From Heterohyrax brucei (taxonomy: Eukaryota; Chordata; Mammalia; Hyracoidea; Procaviidae): 64,000 nt of DNA. The stretch is from the NCBI GenBank assembly GCA_028571685.1, contig CM053158.1, positions 55,210,001 to 55,274,000 on the forward strand, in the 5' to 3' direction. Below are positions 43,515 to 54,639 of this stretch, one piece after another (position 1 is the first letter of the stretch; the number at the start of each line of letters is the position of its first letter). The position numbers and the translations under genes are program-made. Below the pieces are notes generated by a model, which saw only the letters and a program-made list of their open reading frames with translations, was not told the DNA's origin and ran no database searches.

Positions 43515-43712
43515 GTGATGGATGCTGTCCAGTCAGTTTGGACTCATAGCGGCTCCCTGTGACAAACCAGAATTGCCCCGTGGAGTTTTGTAGGCTGTAA
43601 TCTCTACAGGCGCAAACCACCGAGTCTTTCTTCTGTGGAGCTGCTGGGTAGGTTTGAACTGGCAACCTCTAATTGACAGCTGAGCACTTAACCATTGTGT
43701 CACTGGGGCTTC
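43515..43712 (-). mobile_element. AfroSINE, long subtype
   Basis: GATGCTGTCCAGTCAGTTTG, TTTGTAGGCTGTAATCTCTA, CCATTGTGTCACTGGGGCTT. Confidence 0.86.
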
Positions 43713-43838
43713 TTTCCTGAAGGTGCAGGGTTTGAATTTCACTCTGACTATGCTGATAAACAGGTAGATCAGTAGAAAAAAAGTCCTCTGAGGGCTGACA
43801 CGTGATCCGCTCAGGGGTGGATTAACCAGGCAGCACGG

Positions 43839-43945
43839 TACGCACTGGCTTACGGTAACCCAGGTTCTCATGGGTTTACAATAAGCTGAGGCTTACAGTA
43901 AACCAGGTATTCATTGGCTGACAGTAAGCCAGATATGCATGGGCT
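43839..43945 (+). repeat. Degenerate 26 bp minisatellite
   Basis: Units start GCTTACGGTAACCCAGG, GCTTACAGTAAACCAGG and GCTGACAGTAAGCCAG, each ending CATGG or CATTG. One shortened unit (GTTTACAATAAGCTGAG) lies between. Confidence 0.8.
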
Positions 43946-43949
43946 GACC

Positions 43950-44007
43950 TGTGTTTACTTACTAGTCTGTAGTGTACAATTTCACGTGAAATTAGTAAGT
44001 AAACACA
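43950..44007. repeat. Hairpin with 15 bp perfect arms around a 16 bp palindrome
   Basis: TGTGTTTACTTACTA (43950-43964) pairs exactly with TAGTAAGTAAACACA (43993-44007). The spacer ends in AATTTCACGTGAAATT (43978-43993), a perfect palindrome centred on the E-box CACGTG; the two features share base 43993. Confidence 0.95.
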
Positions 44008-44104
44008 AGTAAACTGTGTGAATCTCGTTTATTGGGTAACTTGTGCCTGGATCCGCAGGCTGCTGAATACCTTTTTTTCCCCTAACAATGTGTCTGTGGG
44101 AGCA

Positions 44105-44370
44105 GGGGTAGTTCAGCATTGGAATTCTCACCTTTCATGCAAGAGACACGGGTTTGATTCCAGGCCAGTGTACCTCATGCACCATCCACCACCCACTGTC
44201 TGTCAGTGGAGACTTGTGTGTTGCTGTGATGTTGAGCAGATTTCAGTGGTTTCCAGAATAAGACAAGGAAGAAAGGACTGGTGATCTGCTTTCAGAAGTC
44301 AGCCACTGAATAGCCTGTATGGATCAGAACTGTCCAATTTCATGAGTCCAGCTGACTTAACAGCAGCTAA
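44105..44370 (+). mobile_element. tRNA-Gly-headed SINE (G type)
   Basis: GGGGTAGTTCAGCATTGGAA (A box) and ACACGGGTTTGATTCCAGGC (B box), the best tRNA-Gly likeness in the window, then GAAGAAAGGACTGGTGATCT. It lacks the long RTE piece seen at 30010-30100. Confidence 0.84.
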
Positions 44371-44943
44371 AAATAACACAAAACACACACATGAGCATAT
44401 CCTTCCATGAGTAATATCTGTTTTACAATTACTAGAGTTCTTAACATGGAGTATTTTCATGTAGCTGTGTTTCACTGTATTCGTAGGCATTTACAATATC
44501 AATTTAAGAAGGCGTTCATAAGCTTTACCAGTTTGTCAAATGGCCCGTGGCATAAAAAAGGCTAAGAATTGCTGTGTTTTGCAGCTACATGTTAGCATCA
44601 CTTAGCAAGTACCCTAACTTGGTAAGAGTCTGCTGGTGGCCGAAGCATCTCGTGGCATCATCAGACAACTGTTTTACTTTGGGGAAATCATGTGATGGTC
44701 AAGCAGGAAGCCGTTGTGTCAGGAACCCAAGCGTCAACAAAACGGAGCTTTGCCATGGGGCAGCTGAGGAGAGGAGGAAAGGTTGGTCAGCAGCAGGCAG
44801 ATGTGGAACCAATCCCAGAACAGGAAACTGCTGAGACTTGGAGATTGAACATACCTGGTTTGTGCTACGTTAGGGGCGTGTCCGCGGCAGTACGCATCGC
44901 ACCCCCAGTTGTGCAGTGGCTGGAATCCCCGTTCCTTGCACTT
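44371..44943. other. Intron without a recognised gene
   Basis: Nothing recognised. The 159-codon plus frame at 44692-45171 runs into a SINE and is not supported. Confidence 0.4.
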
Positions 44944-45100
44944 ATCTCACTCATTGCCATCGAGTCAATTCCGATTCATAGTGACCCTATAGGAGAGAGT
45001 AGAAGCATTCCGTGGGGTTTCCAGGGTGCACCTGGTGGATTTGAACTGCTGTCCTTTTGGTTAGCAGCTGTAGCTCTTAACCACCATGCCACAGGGTTTG
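44944..45100 (-). mobile_element. AfroSINE, short subtype
   Basis: CATTGCCATCGAGTCAATTC, GCACCTGGTGGATTTGAACT, CCACCATGCCACAGGGTTTG. Confidence 0.89.
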
Positions 45101-45165
45101 TCTTACTGATCTGTATTTCCAGAAGTGGGAATCAGACACATATGGTCACATATGGCTTGATTTTC

Positions 45166-45228
45166 TCCTGAATCCTAAATGCATCCTAAATGTATCCTAA
45201 ATGAATCCTAAATCCTAAATGAATCCCT
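45166..45228 (+). repeat. 11 bp tandem repeat, about five units
   Basis: Unit close to ATCCTAAATGA: AATCCTAAATGC, ATCCTAAATGT, ATCCTAAATGA, then a shortened unit. Confidence 0.88.
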
Positions 45229-45435
45229 TCCCAATTTGGAGAGAGGAGCAAGTGAATGAGGTTCTTTGCTGAGGGGATATAGGTAGACTGACGGGAGGCA
45301 GCTCACTTTCCTTCATGACATGTCTGAAAGGTGTGCTGTGTTCTTCCTTGTTTCTTTGGGGACAGCTGGTGCCTTCATCGCTGTGGATCCCGTTTTCTGT
45401 GGCCTTTATCATTGTGCTTAGAAGTGATCTGTGTC

Positions 45436-45640
45436 TGTCTGGGTAGCATGGATGGCTAAGTACCAGCCCCAACCAAAGGTTTGTTGGTTGGAATCTACCA
45501 AGAGGTGCATGGGAAGAAAGGCCTGGTGATCTGTTTTGAAAAACAAGCCTCTGAAAAGCTGTGGAATGCAGTTCTACTCTGACACATGCTAGGCTGCCCT
45601 GAGTTGGAGTTGACTCCGCAGCAACTGGTTTGGTTGGTGT
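45436..45640 (+). mobile_element. AfroSINE, C-type
   Basis: CCAACCAAAGGTTTGTTGGT, GGAAGAAAGGCCTGGTGATC, CTCTGACACATGCTAGGCTG, CGCAGCAACTGGTTTGG. Confidence 0.86.
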
Positions 45641-46056
45641 TGGTTTGTCTTCCAAAGCAAGACTTTCTGAAGTGTCTTAGTTTAGGTGTCTCATTTTTGT
45701 GTTACAAGCTTCCTGGCTCAGTAAGATTTTTTTTTTTAAAACTGTTGAATGGAATAGGCTATTTTTTCTTCTATAGTGAATTCTCTTAAGCCCTGTCTCA
45801 GTGCTTCAAAGTAAAAGTGATGAACCCGTGTTCCCAAGTTGATTCCTCACAGTGAAGGACACACCAAGATTCTAGTTGCTCAGGAACATTCTTCAGTGAA
45901 CACCCAGCACAGGCAGCTTCTGTTTCCTTTGTAGCAGATGCTTAGGATGCCTCTAGTTCCCCACTGCTGCAAAGCAGAAACAGAAGACAAAAAAATGCGT
46001 TGATGAACATCGCTTTATGGACCTGTTCAGAAATTTCCCTGGGCTATATACACAGG
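45641..46056. other. Intron without a recognised gene
   Basis: Nothing recognised. Confidence 0.4.
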
Positions 46057-46262
46057 AAGGAGCCCTGGTGACACAGCGGTTAAAGTGCTCAGCTGCTTCC
46101 CAGAAGGTTGGCAGTTGGAATCCACCAGTGCACCACGGGAGAAAGATGTTGCAGTCGGCTCCCAGAAAGATGGCAACCTCAGAAATCCTGTGGGCAGTTG
46201 TACTCTGTCCTATAGGGGCGTCGTGTGTCAGAATCAACTTGAAGATGATGGTTTTGGTTTGT
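46057..46262 (+). mobile_element. AfroSINE, long subtype
   Basis: GGAGCCCTGGTGACACAGCG head, ACGGGAGAAAGATGTTGCAG middle, TGTCAGAATCAACTTGAAGA tail. Its A and B boxes are close to consensus. Confidence 0.9.
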
Positions 46263-47183
46263 TCTTTCTATAATCAGTGGACAGATTGCTAGGTTGTAGG
46301 GAAGGTGCATGCTTAATGTCACAAAACACTTTGATGGTTAGCTGAACACATGCCTGCTCCATTTTACAGTCCTAGAATCTGTGTCTGAGATTTCCTCTCT
46401 GAGAACAAGGAATTTAAAGGCAATTTGGGGTCCAATAATCTCTATGCCTCACTTGATCAGATTTAAGGGGCACAGTCTAATCATTAGGATGTGTAATGGA
46501 TTGTATGTTGGCTTAGGAACTTAGTGTTGAATAAATATTTGTGGAATTGAACTGTTTTTTTTGGAGACTTGTTTAAAACCATACAATTCAAGTGTCGTAC
46601 ATACATACTAGGTATGTGATTTTAGTTGTATAGTATTCTACTAGGAAGCCCCATGCTAGGAATGTGTCAGTGCCAACTACTGCCGTTGGTGATTGGAATG
46701 AGGTTCTGCCTCTGCTGGCATGACAAAGGCCCATGGGACCGTGAGCCCTCCTGGCCAAACCCTAGCCAAACCTGCTGGAAAAGCCTCGGCCTTGCTGCTG
46801 CTTTAACTGCCCCGTTGCCGTTCCATTCAAAGTTGCCACACGACCGGGAAGTTTTCTATCTAAATTATCCCCATTATTTCCTGAGTCTCACTCCATTACC
46901 CAACTTGGTCAAAAGGCCAGGAAGAGAAATGACATTTTGGAAATATTATTAGCATTTTGCAGTGAATGCTAACTACTGTACATTTACAGCCGATTAAGCT
47001 TTGCTCTCTATATTTTATTATGGATTATGACAGGGATTTTGAGACTGAGTTCTGTTAAATAATAAATAGAACCTGCAAGGTCATTTTCTGCCTGACCAGA
47101 GGAAAACTTTGCAGTTTGAAGGCATATTGAGGTAAGTATCTTGGGAGGAGGGAGAGAGTTGTTTTTTTTCTTTTTTTTTTTGA
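46263..47183. other. Intron without a recognised gene
   Basis: Nothing recognised. A 108-codon plus frame (46626-46952) has no known match. Confidence 0.4.
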
Positions 47184-47206
47184 TATACACATTCTCTCTC
47201 TCTCTC

Positions 47207-47262
<56 letters not shown>
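47160..47262. repeat. T-run, (TC)n and (CA)n compound microsatellite
   Basis: A T-run at 47162-47180, CTCTCTCTCTC with one break from 47192 to 47243, then CACACACACACACACAC to 47261. The E/R-rich minus frames here are artefacts of it. Confidence 0.95.
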
Positions 47263-47440
47263 GAGGCCTGGTGGCAGAGCAGGCAGCTGAAAGGTCAGTA
47301 GTTTAACCCACCAGCTGCTCAGTGGGAGAAAGATGTGGCAGTCTGCTTCCATAAAGATTACAGTCTTGAAAACCCTATGGAATAGTTCTGTTCTGTCCTA
47401 TAGGGTCACTGTGAGTTGAAATGGACTTGACAACAAATTT
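47262..47440 (+). mobile_element. AfroSINE, long subtype, short head
   Basis: GAGGCCTGGTGGCAGAGCAG, GGGAGAAAGATGTGGCAGTC (matching the subtype consensus), CACTGTGAGTTGAAATGGAC. Confidence 0.88.
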
Positions 47441-47974
47441 TTTTTAAACATACATATACCTGTACACATGCATATTTTTTTTTTAACCGGTGGATACTTG
47501 CAGTGAGACGTGAATATTATTAATTATTTATTGTCAGTGATGTGATGCCTTTTTTTCCCACTAGAATTTTGATTAAGTATTACTGGAAGCAAAGGTCTTG
47601 AAGTGATGGCCCAGCCTGCAAGTAATTTAGATCCATAGACATGTTTTTGTAGGCTCAGATGATGTTTAAAAACTTGTACCTTAAATGGGTTGCTTTTCTT
47701 GAAAATCACAAAATTAAACATAAGAATCCAGATTTGGGACAATGCTGAGGTTTTATTTCAGCTTTGCAGTGATCTTCTGCAGCTGACTGCTGTCTGTCCA
47801 CTGCCGCTGGGCTGTTTTTCATTTTCTATGTCCCAGCCCTGTTTCTCTCGTTTTTGTCAACTCCTTTGACCTTGTAGTGTAAGCAGCTGAATTTGAGAGC
47901 TTTGACTCATAGGTCCCAGAGTGAAAAAAATAAGTGGAAGATTTTATTTCAGATTTCAAGTGTTTTTCCCACTT
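47441..47974. other. Intron without a recognised gene
   Basis: Nothing recognised. Confidence 0.4.
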
Positions 47975-48235
47975 CGTAGTATAGTGGTTAAGAGTTTAGG
48001 GTCAGGACTCTCCCCAGATAAGCTGTGTGTCCTCAGATAGTTTACTTAGCCTCTCTGAACAGCAGTGTCCTCAATTCACTGGGGACAGCAGTTGTCCCTG
48101 CCATTTATGGTTGCTCTGAGGATTCCATTCTCATGTGGGTGGATGTGTATGCATTCAAATACAACCACACTCACACAGTCACACACACATCACTTGGAAT
48201 AGTGCCTAGTTCATGCTAGCTCATGAAATATTTTT
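47975..48235 (+). mobile_element. MIR with CA-rich insertion
   Basis: GTAGTATAGTGGTTAAGAGT is a fine MIR head (tRNA A box). AGCCTCTCTGAACAGCAGTG and GGAATAGTGCCTAGTTCATG follow. Confidence 0.78.
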
Positions 48236-48339
48236 ATATGAAGTATGGCTGAAAAAGAAAATTCACTTAGTAAGTACAAGGATAATTTATTTTCCACAGT
48301 AGTTAACTTCCAGAGAATAATAATATTTTGCTTCATGTT

Positions 48340-48515
48340 GTTGTTAATAGCTGCAGCTGAGTTAAACTGTGACTCAATGGAACTGAACTGTTGTGATCCA
48401 CAGGTTTTTCATTGGCTGGTTTTTAGAAGTAGATCTCCAGGCCTGTCTTCCTAGTCTGCCATTGTCTGGAAGTTCCAGTGAAACCTGTACAGAATCACAG
48501 CAACATATGAGCCTA
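48340..48515 (-). mobile_element. G-type SINE body fragment
   Basis: TCTCCAGGCCTGTCTTCCTA, CCATTGTCTGGAAGTTCCAG and CAGAATCACAGCAACATATG are the antisense middle of the tRNA-Gly-headed SINE. Confidence 0.68.
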
Positions 48516-49739
48516 GGTATTGGTTAAAGTGGCAGGTATGCTGGGTTCATAGAGTGATTAATTCTCTTTCTAACATTAATAATTACAGGAAGGAAACTAT
48601 GAAAGCTAGAGAAACACTATCCTATCTAAATAGCCTTCAAAACAGTGAGACTTGAGGATGCCAGGGATGTCCAAGAAGTGTTTTGTGCATATAAGCAAGT
48701 CTTGTTTCTTATGCATCAATCAGATAGCTTAAAGTGATGGCTAGCACCCTGCCTTGGGAGACTGAGGTAATGTCATCCCAACTGATCGAGTGAGTGGAAT
48801 CTGGCAGTCCACAGAAGGGAAGAAAAGTGGGATCACATGTTAGAGACAGCATCTTGTGACGGTGTTTGATAAGCAGATGGAAAATCAGAAATCAGATTTA
48901 AGTTACTGGGTGATGGAATGAGATGGAGATAGATTGCCTTGCTTTAATGATTACTTCCTCTCTTGGCTAGAATCAGAGCTTGATATATTGTACTTCTTCA
49001 GTTGATATGGCTTTTTCCCACCCCCTTCCTTTCTTTCAGTGATGTTGCCTTTCAAGGCTGTTTAGTGCTGGAACTAAGTGACACTGTGTCTGAGTGGTCT
49101 TCTCTCAAAACCTGCAGCAATCAAGGAAAATTAATAACATTTAGCTACACACATACTCTCATATATATAGGAATGTATATTTACATTTGAGAATGTATTT
49201 TTGCATAATTTATTTTTAGGCAATGGATTAATTAGTAAAGCAATCACAGTTTTTGAAAGTCAATTTTAATTTCAGTGATTTGAAACCATTTTGATGGCAA
49301 TTAAGGACATTATATGGATGATCAAAGGTTGCCACCCCTGGGTCCTCACTAGCTGCATCCAATGTTATTTCCTGTTTACCCTCTTTTCATATTAGCTCCA
49401 TACATTCGAGTACAAACAGTGCGTTTCCGTGTTTGCAATGCCCTGTGCATGCTTAATGGTAAATCAGGCAGCTCTAATGGTCCTCTGTTAAAAGAGACTC
49501 TGTACACGCAGTACTATTTAACACTGGAGCAGTGAGTATACCTCTGTATTCTCAGAAATGACTATGTGGCAACCATTTGACACTGTATGAATTAGAAAAA
49601 GTCATTGACTGCTGCTGTGAAAGGGAATCTCGTTGTCATATACTGAAAACATAATGATAGCACGAAGGCTGAAGGAAATTCAAGAAGACTGTGACTTACT
49701 TGATGATTTTGTCGTAGTATTGTTACCAGGCACTGAGCC
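48516..49739. other. Intron without a recognised gene
   Basis: Repeat-poor, AT-rich. Nothing recognised. Confidence 0.4.
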
Positions 49740-49930
49740 CCAGCTCCTTCCCCATGTGTTCACCCATGTGACACCCTCATTGGTCCAGGAGGTCTGAGCA
49801 GTATCCTCTCATGCCTGCGCTGACCTGTCGATTGACTCACCCGAGGGCACACAGCCAGCAAGTGGTGGAACTGAGGTTAGAACCGTGCCTGTTTCACCCC
49901 TGAGCTCATGTCCTTCCCCTCCATGCGGTG
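49740..49930 (-). mobile_element. MIR fragment
   Basis: GAGGGCACACAGCCAGCAAG and GAACTGAGGTTAGAACCGTG correspond to the antisense MIR core. Confidence 0.6.
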
Positions 49931-50402
49931 CTTCCACAGTGATTGGCTGTCTCTCATTGTAGTTCTGACCTGCGTCCTCTGTGTGTACAGCAGCAGCTCC
50001 GTCTGCATAAACGCAGAAACTGAAACTTGGGTTGGGTGGCTTGTACAGAAACAATTAGTACTAGAAATGAAAATGGGACCTGTAATTTCTGTTTTCCAGC
50101 TTGAAGTTCCTGCCTGAGTACCAAGCTTATGGGGTTAATTTAAAGATCATGGAAAGGCTACTGCCTGCACGGTGCCCGGTAACCTTATAAGTGTGTTGTT
50201 ACCTTAGGAGGCTGCCTGATGGGTTGAATGTAGAGGTCAAATACGGTTTCTCTAAGACTGGGAATTTTTACTAAGCGGGAATAGACAAGTTAGAGGTGTC
50301 TGGAAGCATCTTACTCTTTGGGAAGTAATGTTGTGTAAGACAGTTACAGTGCTATTTTATTCCTTTGTGTCTTAGTAGACACAAACTGTCAGAATGACCC
50401 TC
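49931..50402. other. Intron without a recognised gene
   Basis: Nothing recognised. Confidence 0.4.
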
Positions 50403-53383
50403 TACTTTGTTTTAATTACTGTGATTAAGTGAAAGTATACAATCCAAATCAGTTTTGCATGCCCACCTATCTGTAGCTCCCTCTGCTCTCCTTGCCTGGT
50501 GACAGCACTGTCGTCTTTTTCATTCTATGCTTGTGGTATCCTCTTAACAAGTTTGTGTCCCCTCCTCTCTACTTTCTTCTCTCTCATCTAGAGACTAATG
50601 GGACAACCTCCTATAGATGCATAGAACCACAAAGTACACACACTGTATGGTCACACTGTGTCCCCAGGTCCAGTCCATTTTTGTCAGAAGAGTTGACCTC
50701 AGTAGTGTTTTCTGGACAGGGGCAGCAGCAGGTCTAGGGGCCTCGTACCCAGGGGATCCTCCAGGCTGTCAGACCATCACTTGTCATCTTTTAGTAGAAT
50801 TCTTGAACTGTACCCCTGTTTTGCTCATCCTGCCATAGGGACTCAACATTGTGTGAGCCATCACGGTTGTCTTTGGTGGTGGCTGGGAACCATCTGGTTC
50901 TCCTGGCCACATGTTGGTAACAGTCTCCCATTCACATGGGTCCTTTTGTCTCCTGAGCTCTTCTTTCAACCTGCCTTTGTTGTTCTTGGTCATCATGTGC
51001 TCTGGATGAGCTGGGACCATTTGGTGTACCTCAGATGGCAGCTTGTTAACTTTAAGACCCAGATGCCACTCACAAATATTGGGTGCAGAAGACTCTCTTA
51101 GCAAGAGGCCTGTTATACCAGTTGGCCCCCGTGTACCCTGAGAGCATGGTCGCCAGCTCCCTGCTCCTGCTACTCTTTGCAAGATTGGGTTGAGATCAGA
51201 AGAGCTTTCAGTTTATGGTGAAGTCCAGTTAAGTTGATATGCTTTTTACTGTGTGCTGTTACTGCTTTCATCCAATCATATTTCTGTCGACTGTCTAATT
51301 TATGACCAACCTTCTCCTGCCCTCCCCACCCTTGTAGCCATCAGAGTCTTTTCTTATGTTGCATAAGTCTGTTTTTAAGTCTTTATAGCAGAGGTCTTTG
51401 GTGTAGTGGGTTAAGTGCTACCACTGCTAACTGCAAGATCGGCAGTTCAAATCTACCAGGTGTTCCTTGAATACTCTAGAGGGCAGTTTTACTCTGGCCT
51501 TTAGGGTCACCATGAGTCGGATCTGACTCGACGACACTTGGCTGGCAACAGAGATCTCATACAATATTTGTCCTTTTGCCACAGATTTCACTCAGTATAA
51601 TGTCTTCCAGTTGAAACCTGAAACCAGATTATGAGATACTTTCTAAAATCATTTTTTTTAAATCATTGTGCAGTGTTCCATTCAGTGTAAGTATCATACT
51701 TGTTTAGCCATTCATCTGTTGATGGGCATCTAGGTTGATTCCATCTTTTTGCTATCATGGACTGTGCTGCAATAAACATTTGTGTGCGTGTATCTGTTCC
51801 TGGGACAGCCTTTGTTTCTGTCAGATGTATTCTGGGCAGTGGAACTGCCTTATCAAATGGTATATCTATTTCCAGCTTCTTATGAAGCACCAGATTGCTT
51901 TCCAAAGAGGTTGTACCATTTTGCAGTCCCACCAGCAGTGTAGGTGAGTTTTGATCACACCGCAGCTTCTTCAGCATTTGTTGGGCTTAGTTGGTATCTC
52001 ATTGTAGTTTTGATTTGGATTTCTGTGATAGCTAATGATGGTGAGCATTCCCTCATGTTTCTTTTGGCTGCCTGGATATCCTCTTTGGTCTGTCTCCTTT
52101 GCCCATCACTTAATTGGGTTATTTACCTTGTTGATATTTTGTAGTACCTTGTAGATTATTCAGATCAGATATCAGGCTGGTATGTAGTTGCCAAATATTT
52201 GTTACCATTCTGTAGGCAGTCTTTTAGCTCTTTTGAGAAAGTCTTTGGATGAGCAAAAGTGTTTGATTCTTCATAGTTCCCATTTATCTATTTTCTGTTG
52301 ATCATGCTTTGTCAGATTTTGAAGTCTGTCTAAGCCATATATTAGAACTTCCATTGTTGACCTGCTTTTTCTTGTATGATGTTTATGGTTTTAGGTTTGA
52401 TATTTAGGTCTTTGATCCATTTTCAGTTAGTTTTAGTGTAAGGTGTGAGCTATGGGTCCTGTTTCAATTTTTTACAGATGGATATCCCATTTTGCCAACA
52501 TCATTTTGTTAAAGAGACTGTTTTTACCTCAGTTTACAATCTTAGGGCCTTGGTCGAATATCAGCTGTTTATAAGAGGATGGTGGCATCTCTGGGGTCTC
52601 AAGTCTGTTCTATTGATCTATGTCTCTTTTTGTAGCAGTACGAGGATGTTTTGACTACTGTAGCAGTGTAGTAGGTTGTAAGGTCGGGTAGTGTGAGGCC
52701 TGCCGCTGTGTTCCCCTTCTTCAGTAGTGCTTTACTTATCTGGGGTTTCTTCCCTTTCCAAACAAAGCTCACGATTTGTTTCTCCATCTCATTAAAAAAC
52801 ATCATTGGAATTTGTATTGGGATTGCATTGTATATGTAGATCACTTTGGGTAAAATAGACATTTTCACAATGCTAAGTCTTCCTATCCATGAGCAGGGTA
52901 GGTTTCTCCCCTTATGTAAGTCTCTTGGTTTCTTGCAGTGAGGTCTTATAGTTCTCTCTGTATAGGTCTGTTATTTCTCTGGCTAGATTTATCTCTAGGT
53001 GTTTTATCTTCTTGCGGGCTGTAGTAAATGGTATTGATTTGGTGATTTCTTCTTTGATGATTTCTTTGTTAGTGTAAAGGAATCCTACTGATTTACTTAT
53101 GTTTATCTTGTATCCTGATACTTTGCCGAACTGTTCTATTAGTTGCAGTAGTTTACTTATGGATTCTTTGGGATTCTCTGTATATACAAGCGTATCATGT
53201 GCAAATAGGGAGATTTTTACTTCTTCTTTGCTGATGCAGATGCTCTTTATTTCTTTGTCTTGTCTAATTGTTCTGGCTAGAACCTGTAGTACAAAGTTGA
53301 ACAGAAGTGGTGAGAGTGGGCATCCTTGTCCAGTTCCCACTCTCAAGGGAAATTCTTTCAATCTCTCTCGATTCTGGGTACTT
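50403..53383 (-). mobile_element. L1 LINE: 3' UTR and C-terminal ORF2
   Basis: From left to right, on the minus strand: 3' UTR (50403-51190), then the ORF2 C-terminus (51977-51663, containing MFIAAQSMIAKRWN), a middle piece (52868-52599, [18 protein letters not shown] and [10 protein letters not shown]), and the reverse transcriptase (53361-52912, GTGQGCPLSPLLFN, SLFAHDTLVY, GYKINISKS). The catalytic FADD motif is FAHD here, so the polymerase is dead. Frameshifts separate the pieces. It is 5'-truncated at 53383 before the rest of the RT and the endonuclease. Confidence 0.92.
51384..51548 (+). mobile_element. AfroSINE, short subtype, inside the L1
   Basis: GAGGTCTTTGGTGTAGTGGG head through GTCGGATCTGACTCGACGAC tail. 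The L1 resumes at GAGATCTCATACAATATTTG. Confidence 0.9.
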
Positions 53384-54027
53384 TTTTTTTAAATGAAAAT
53401 ACAGCACAAATAATTCAGCACTCATATTGTAAAACATTACAAAATAAAAAATCAGATAAAGCTAGCTTGCCAAGTCCTAACTCTGCTCTCCCAACCCTCC
53501 TCCTGCCCACTTGTCTCCTGTGTTAATCAGTTATAAATGTGTTTGTCTGCATGTAATTCACTAAATGACTTCAGCAAACCTGCATGTATCTTTGTCTCAT
53601 AATAAGGATTCTGGAGGTGGGTAGTCCAGAGCTGCTATCACTATTCAGGGGTCCAGACTTCTCACTTTCTACCTCACCATCTTTAGCTGGTAACTTTCCT
53701 TCTCAGGGCAGCAAAGTGACTGCTTGAATTCGAGAGATTGTGTTCATATTTCAGATGAGAAAAACAGAAGAGCTTGAAAGAAAACAGCTGTCTGGCAGCT
53801 GAGGCTGGCCAATTTTATCAGGAGAGTAATGCCTGTTTTGGAAACCACGCCCAGTGAAATCTACTTTTATTCCTGGGTCAGAAGAGGGTTCCCTAGACAC
53901 TTTGAAAAAAGATTGTGTTTTCGATAGTAAGGAAGATAGAGTGAAGGAATGTTGGGTTGGCATGTACTGGTGTCTGTCTGCTTGATCTTTTCTGATGAAT
54001 TCACATGTGTCTATATGTACATAGAAG
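53384..54027. other. Unidentified sequence after the L1
   Basis: Starts with a T-run (53384-53391), then AAATGAAAATACAGCACAAA. It may be the poly(A) end of another antisense retroelement, but I cannot name it. 53600-54027 shows nothing. Confidence 0.35.
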
Positions 54028-54230
54028 GAGTCCCCTCAGTAGCACAAATGGTTAAACATTCAGCTATTAACGAAAAGGTCAGTGGTTTGAATTCATTTAG
54101 ACTGTCTTCAGAAGAAAGGCCTGGTGATCTATTCCTGAAAGATCACAGCCGTTGAAAACCCTGTGGAGCCCAGTTCTCTGATGTACATGGGAATGCCATG
54201 AGTTAGCGTCAACTCAGTGGCACGTGCTTT
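54028..54230 (+). mobile_element. AfroSINE, C-type
   Basis: GGAGTCCCCTCAGTAGCACA head, AGAAGAAAGGCCTGGTGATC middle, GCGTCAACTCAGTGGCACGT tail. Confidence 0.87.
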
Positions 54231-54483
54231 TTTTCAAGTGTGTATAGAAATTTTTCTTTCTTTCTCAATATAAATGACATTTTTGTAGATGTTATTCTGT
54301 AACTTGTTTGTCCATATGATTTTATCTCAGGGATCATTCTATGTCAGTCCAAGTTTATTGATTTCATTCTGTTTATTATTTCCATGGTATGTAAGGTGTG
54401 CAATGAGTTAAATCCTTTTCTCCTGTGGGATAGCTAAGTTGTCTTCAATTTTTATTATTACACAGGAGGTTTGATTGTACATT

Positions 54484-54639
54484 GGAAACCCTGGTACATA
54501 GTGGGTTCGGTGCTATGTCTGCAAACCAAGAGGTCGACACTTCAAATCCTCCAGGCGCTCCTTGGAAACTCTATGGGCAGTTCTGCTGTGACATCTAGGG
54601 TACTATGAATCGGACCTGACTTGATGGCAGTGGGTTTTT
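54484..54639 (+). mobile_element. AfroSINE, short subtype
   Basis: GGAAACCCTGGTACATAGTG head, GGCGCTCCTTGGAAACTCTA middle, CGGACCTGACTTGATGGCAG tail, then a T-run. Confidence 0.9.

Noticed and set aside
43839-43945. A CRISPR-like repeat array
   Set aside because: The units are contiguous and degenerate without spacers, in a mammalian genome.
44692-45171. 159-codon plus-strand frame
   Set aside because: The second half is an antisense AfroSINE (44944-45100), and the first half is not recognisable.
47192-47261. Arginine/glutamate-rich small proteins on the minus strand
   Set aside because: Translation of a TC/CA microsatellite.
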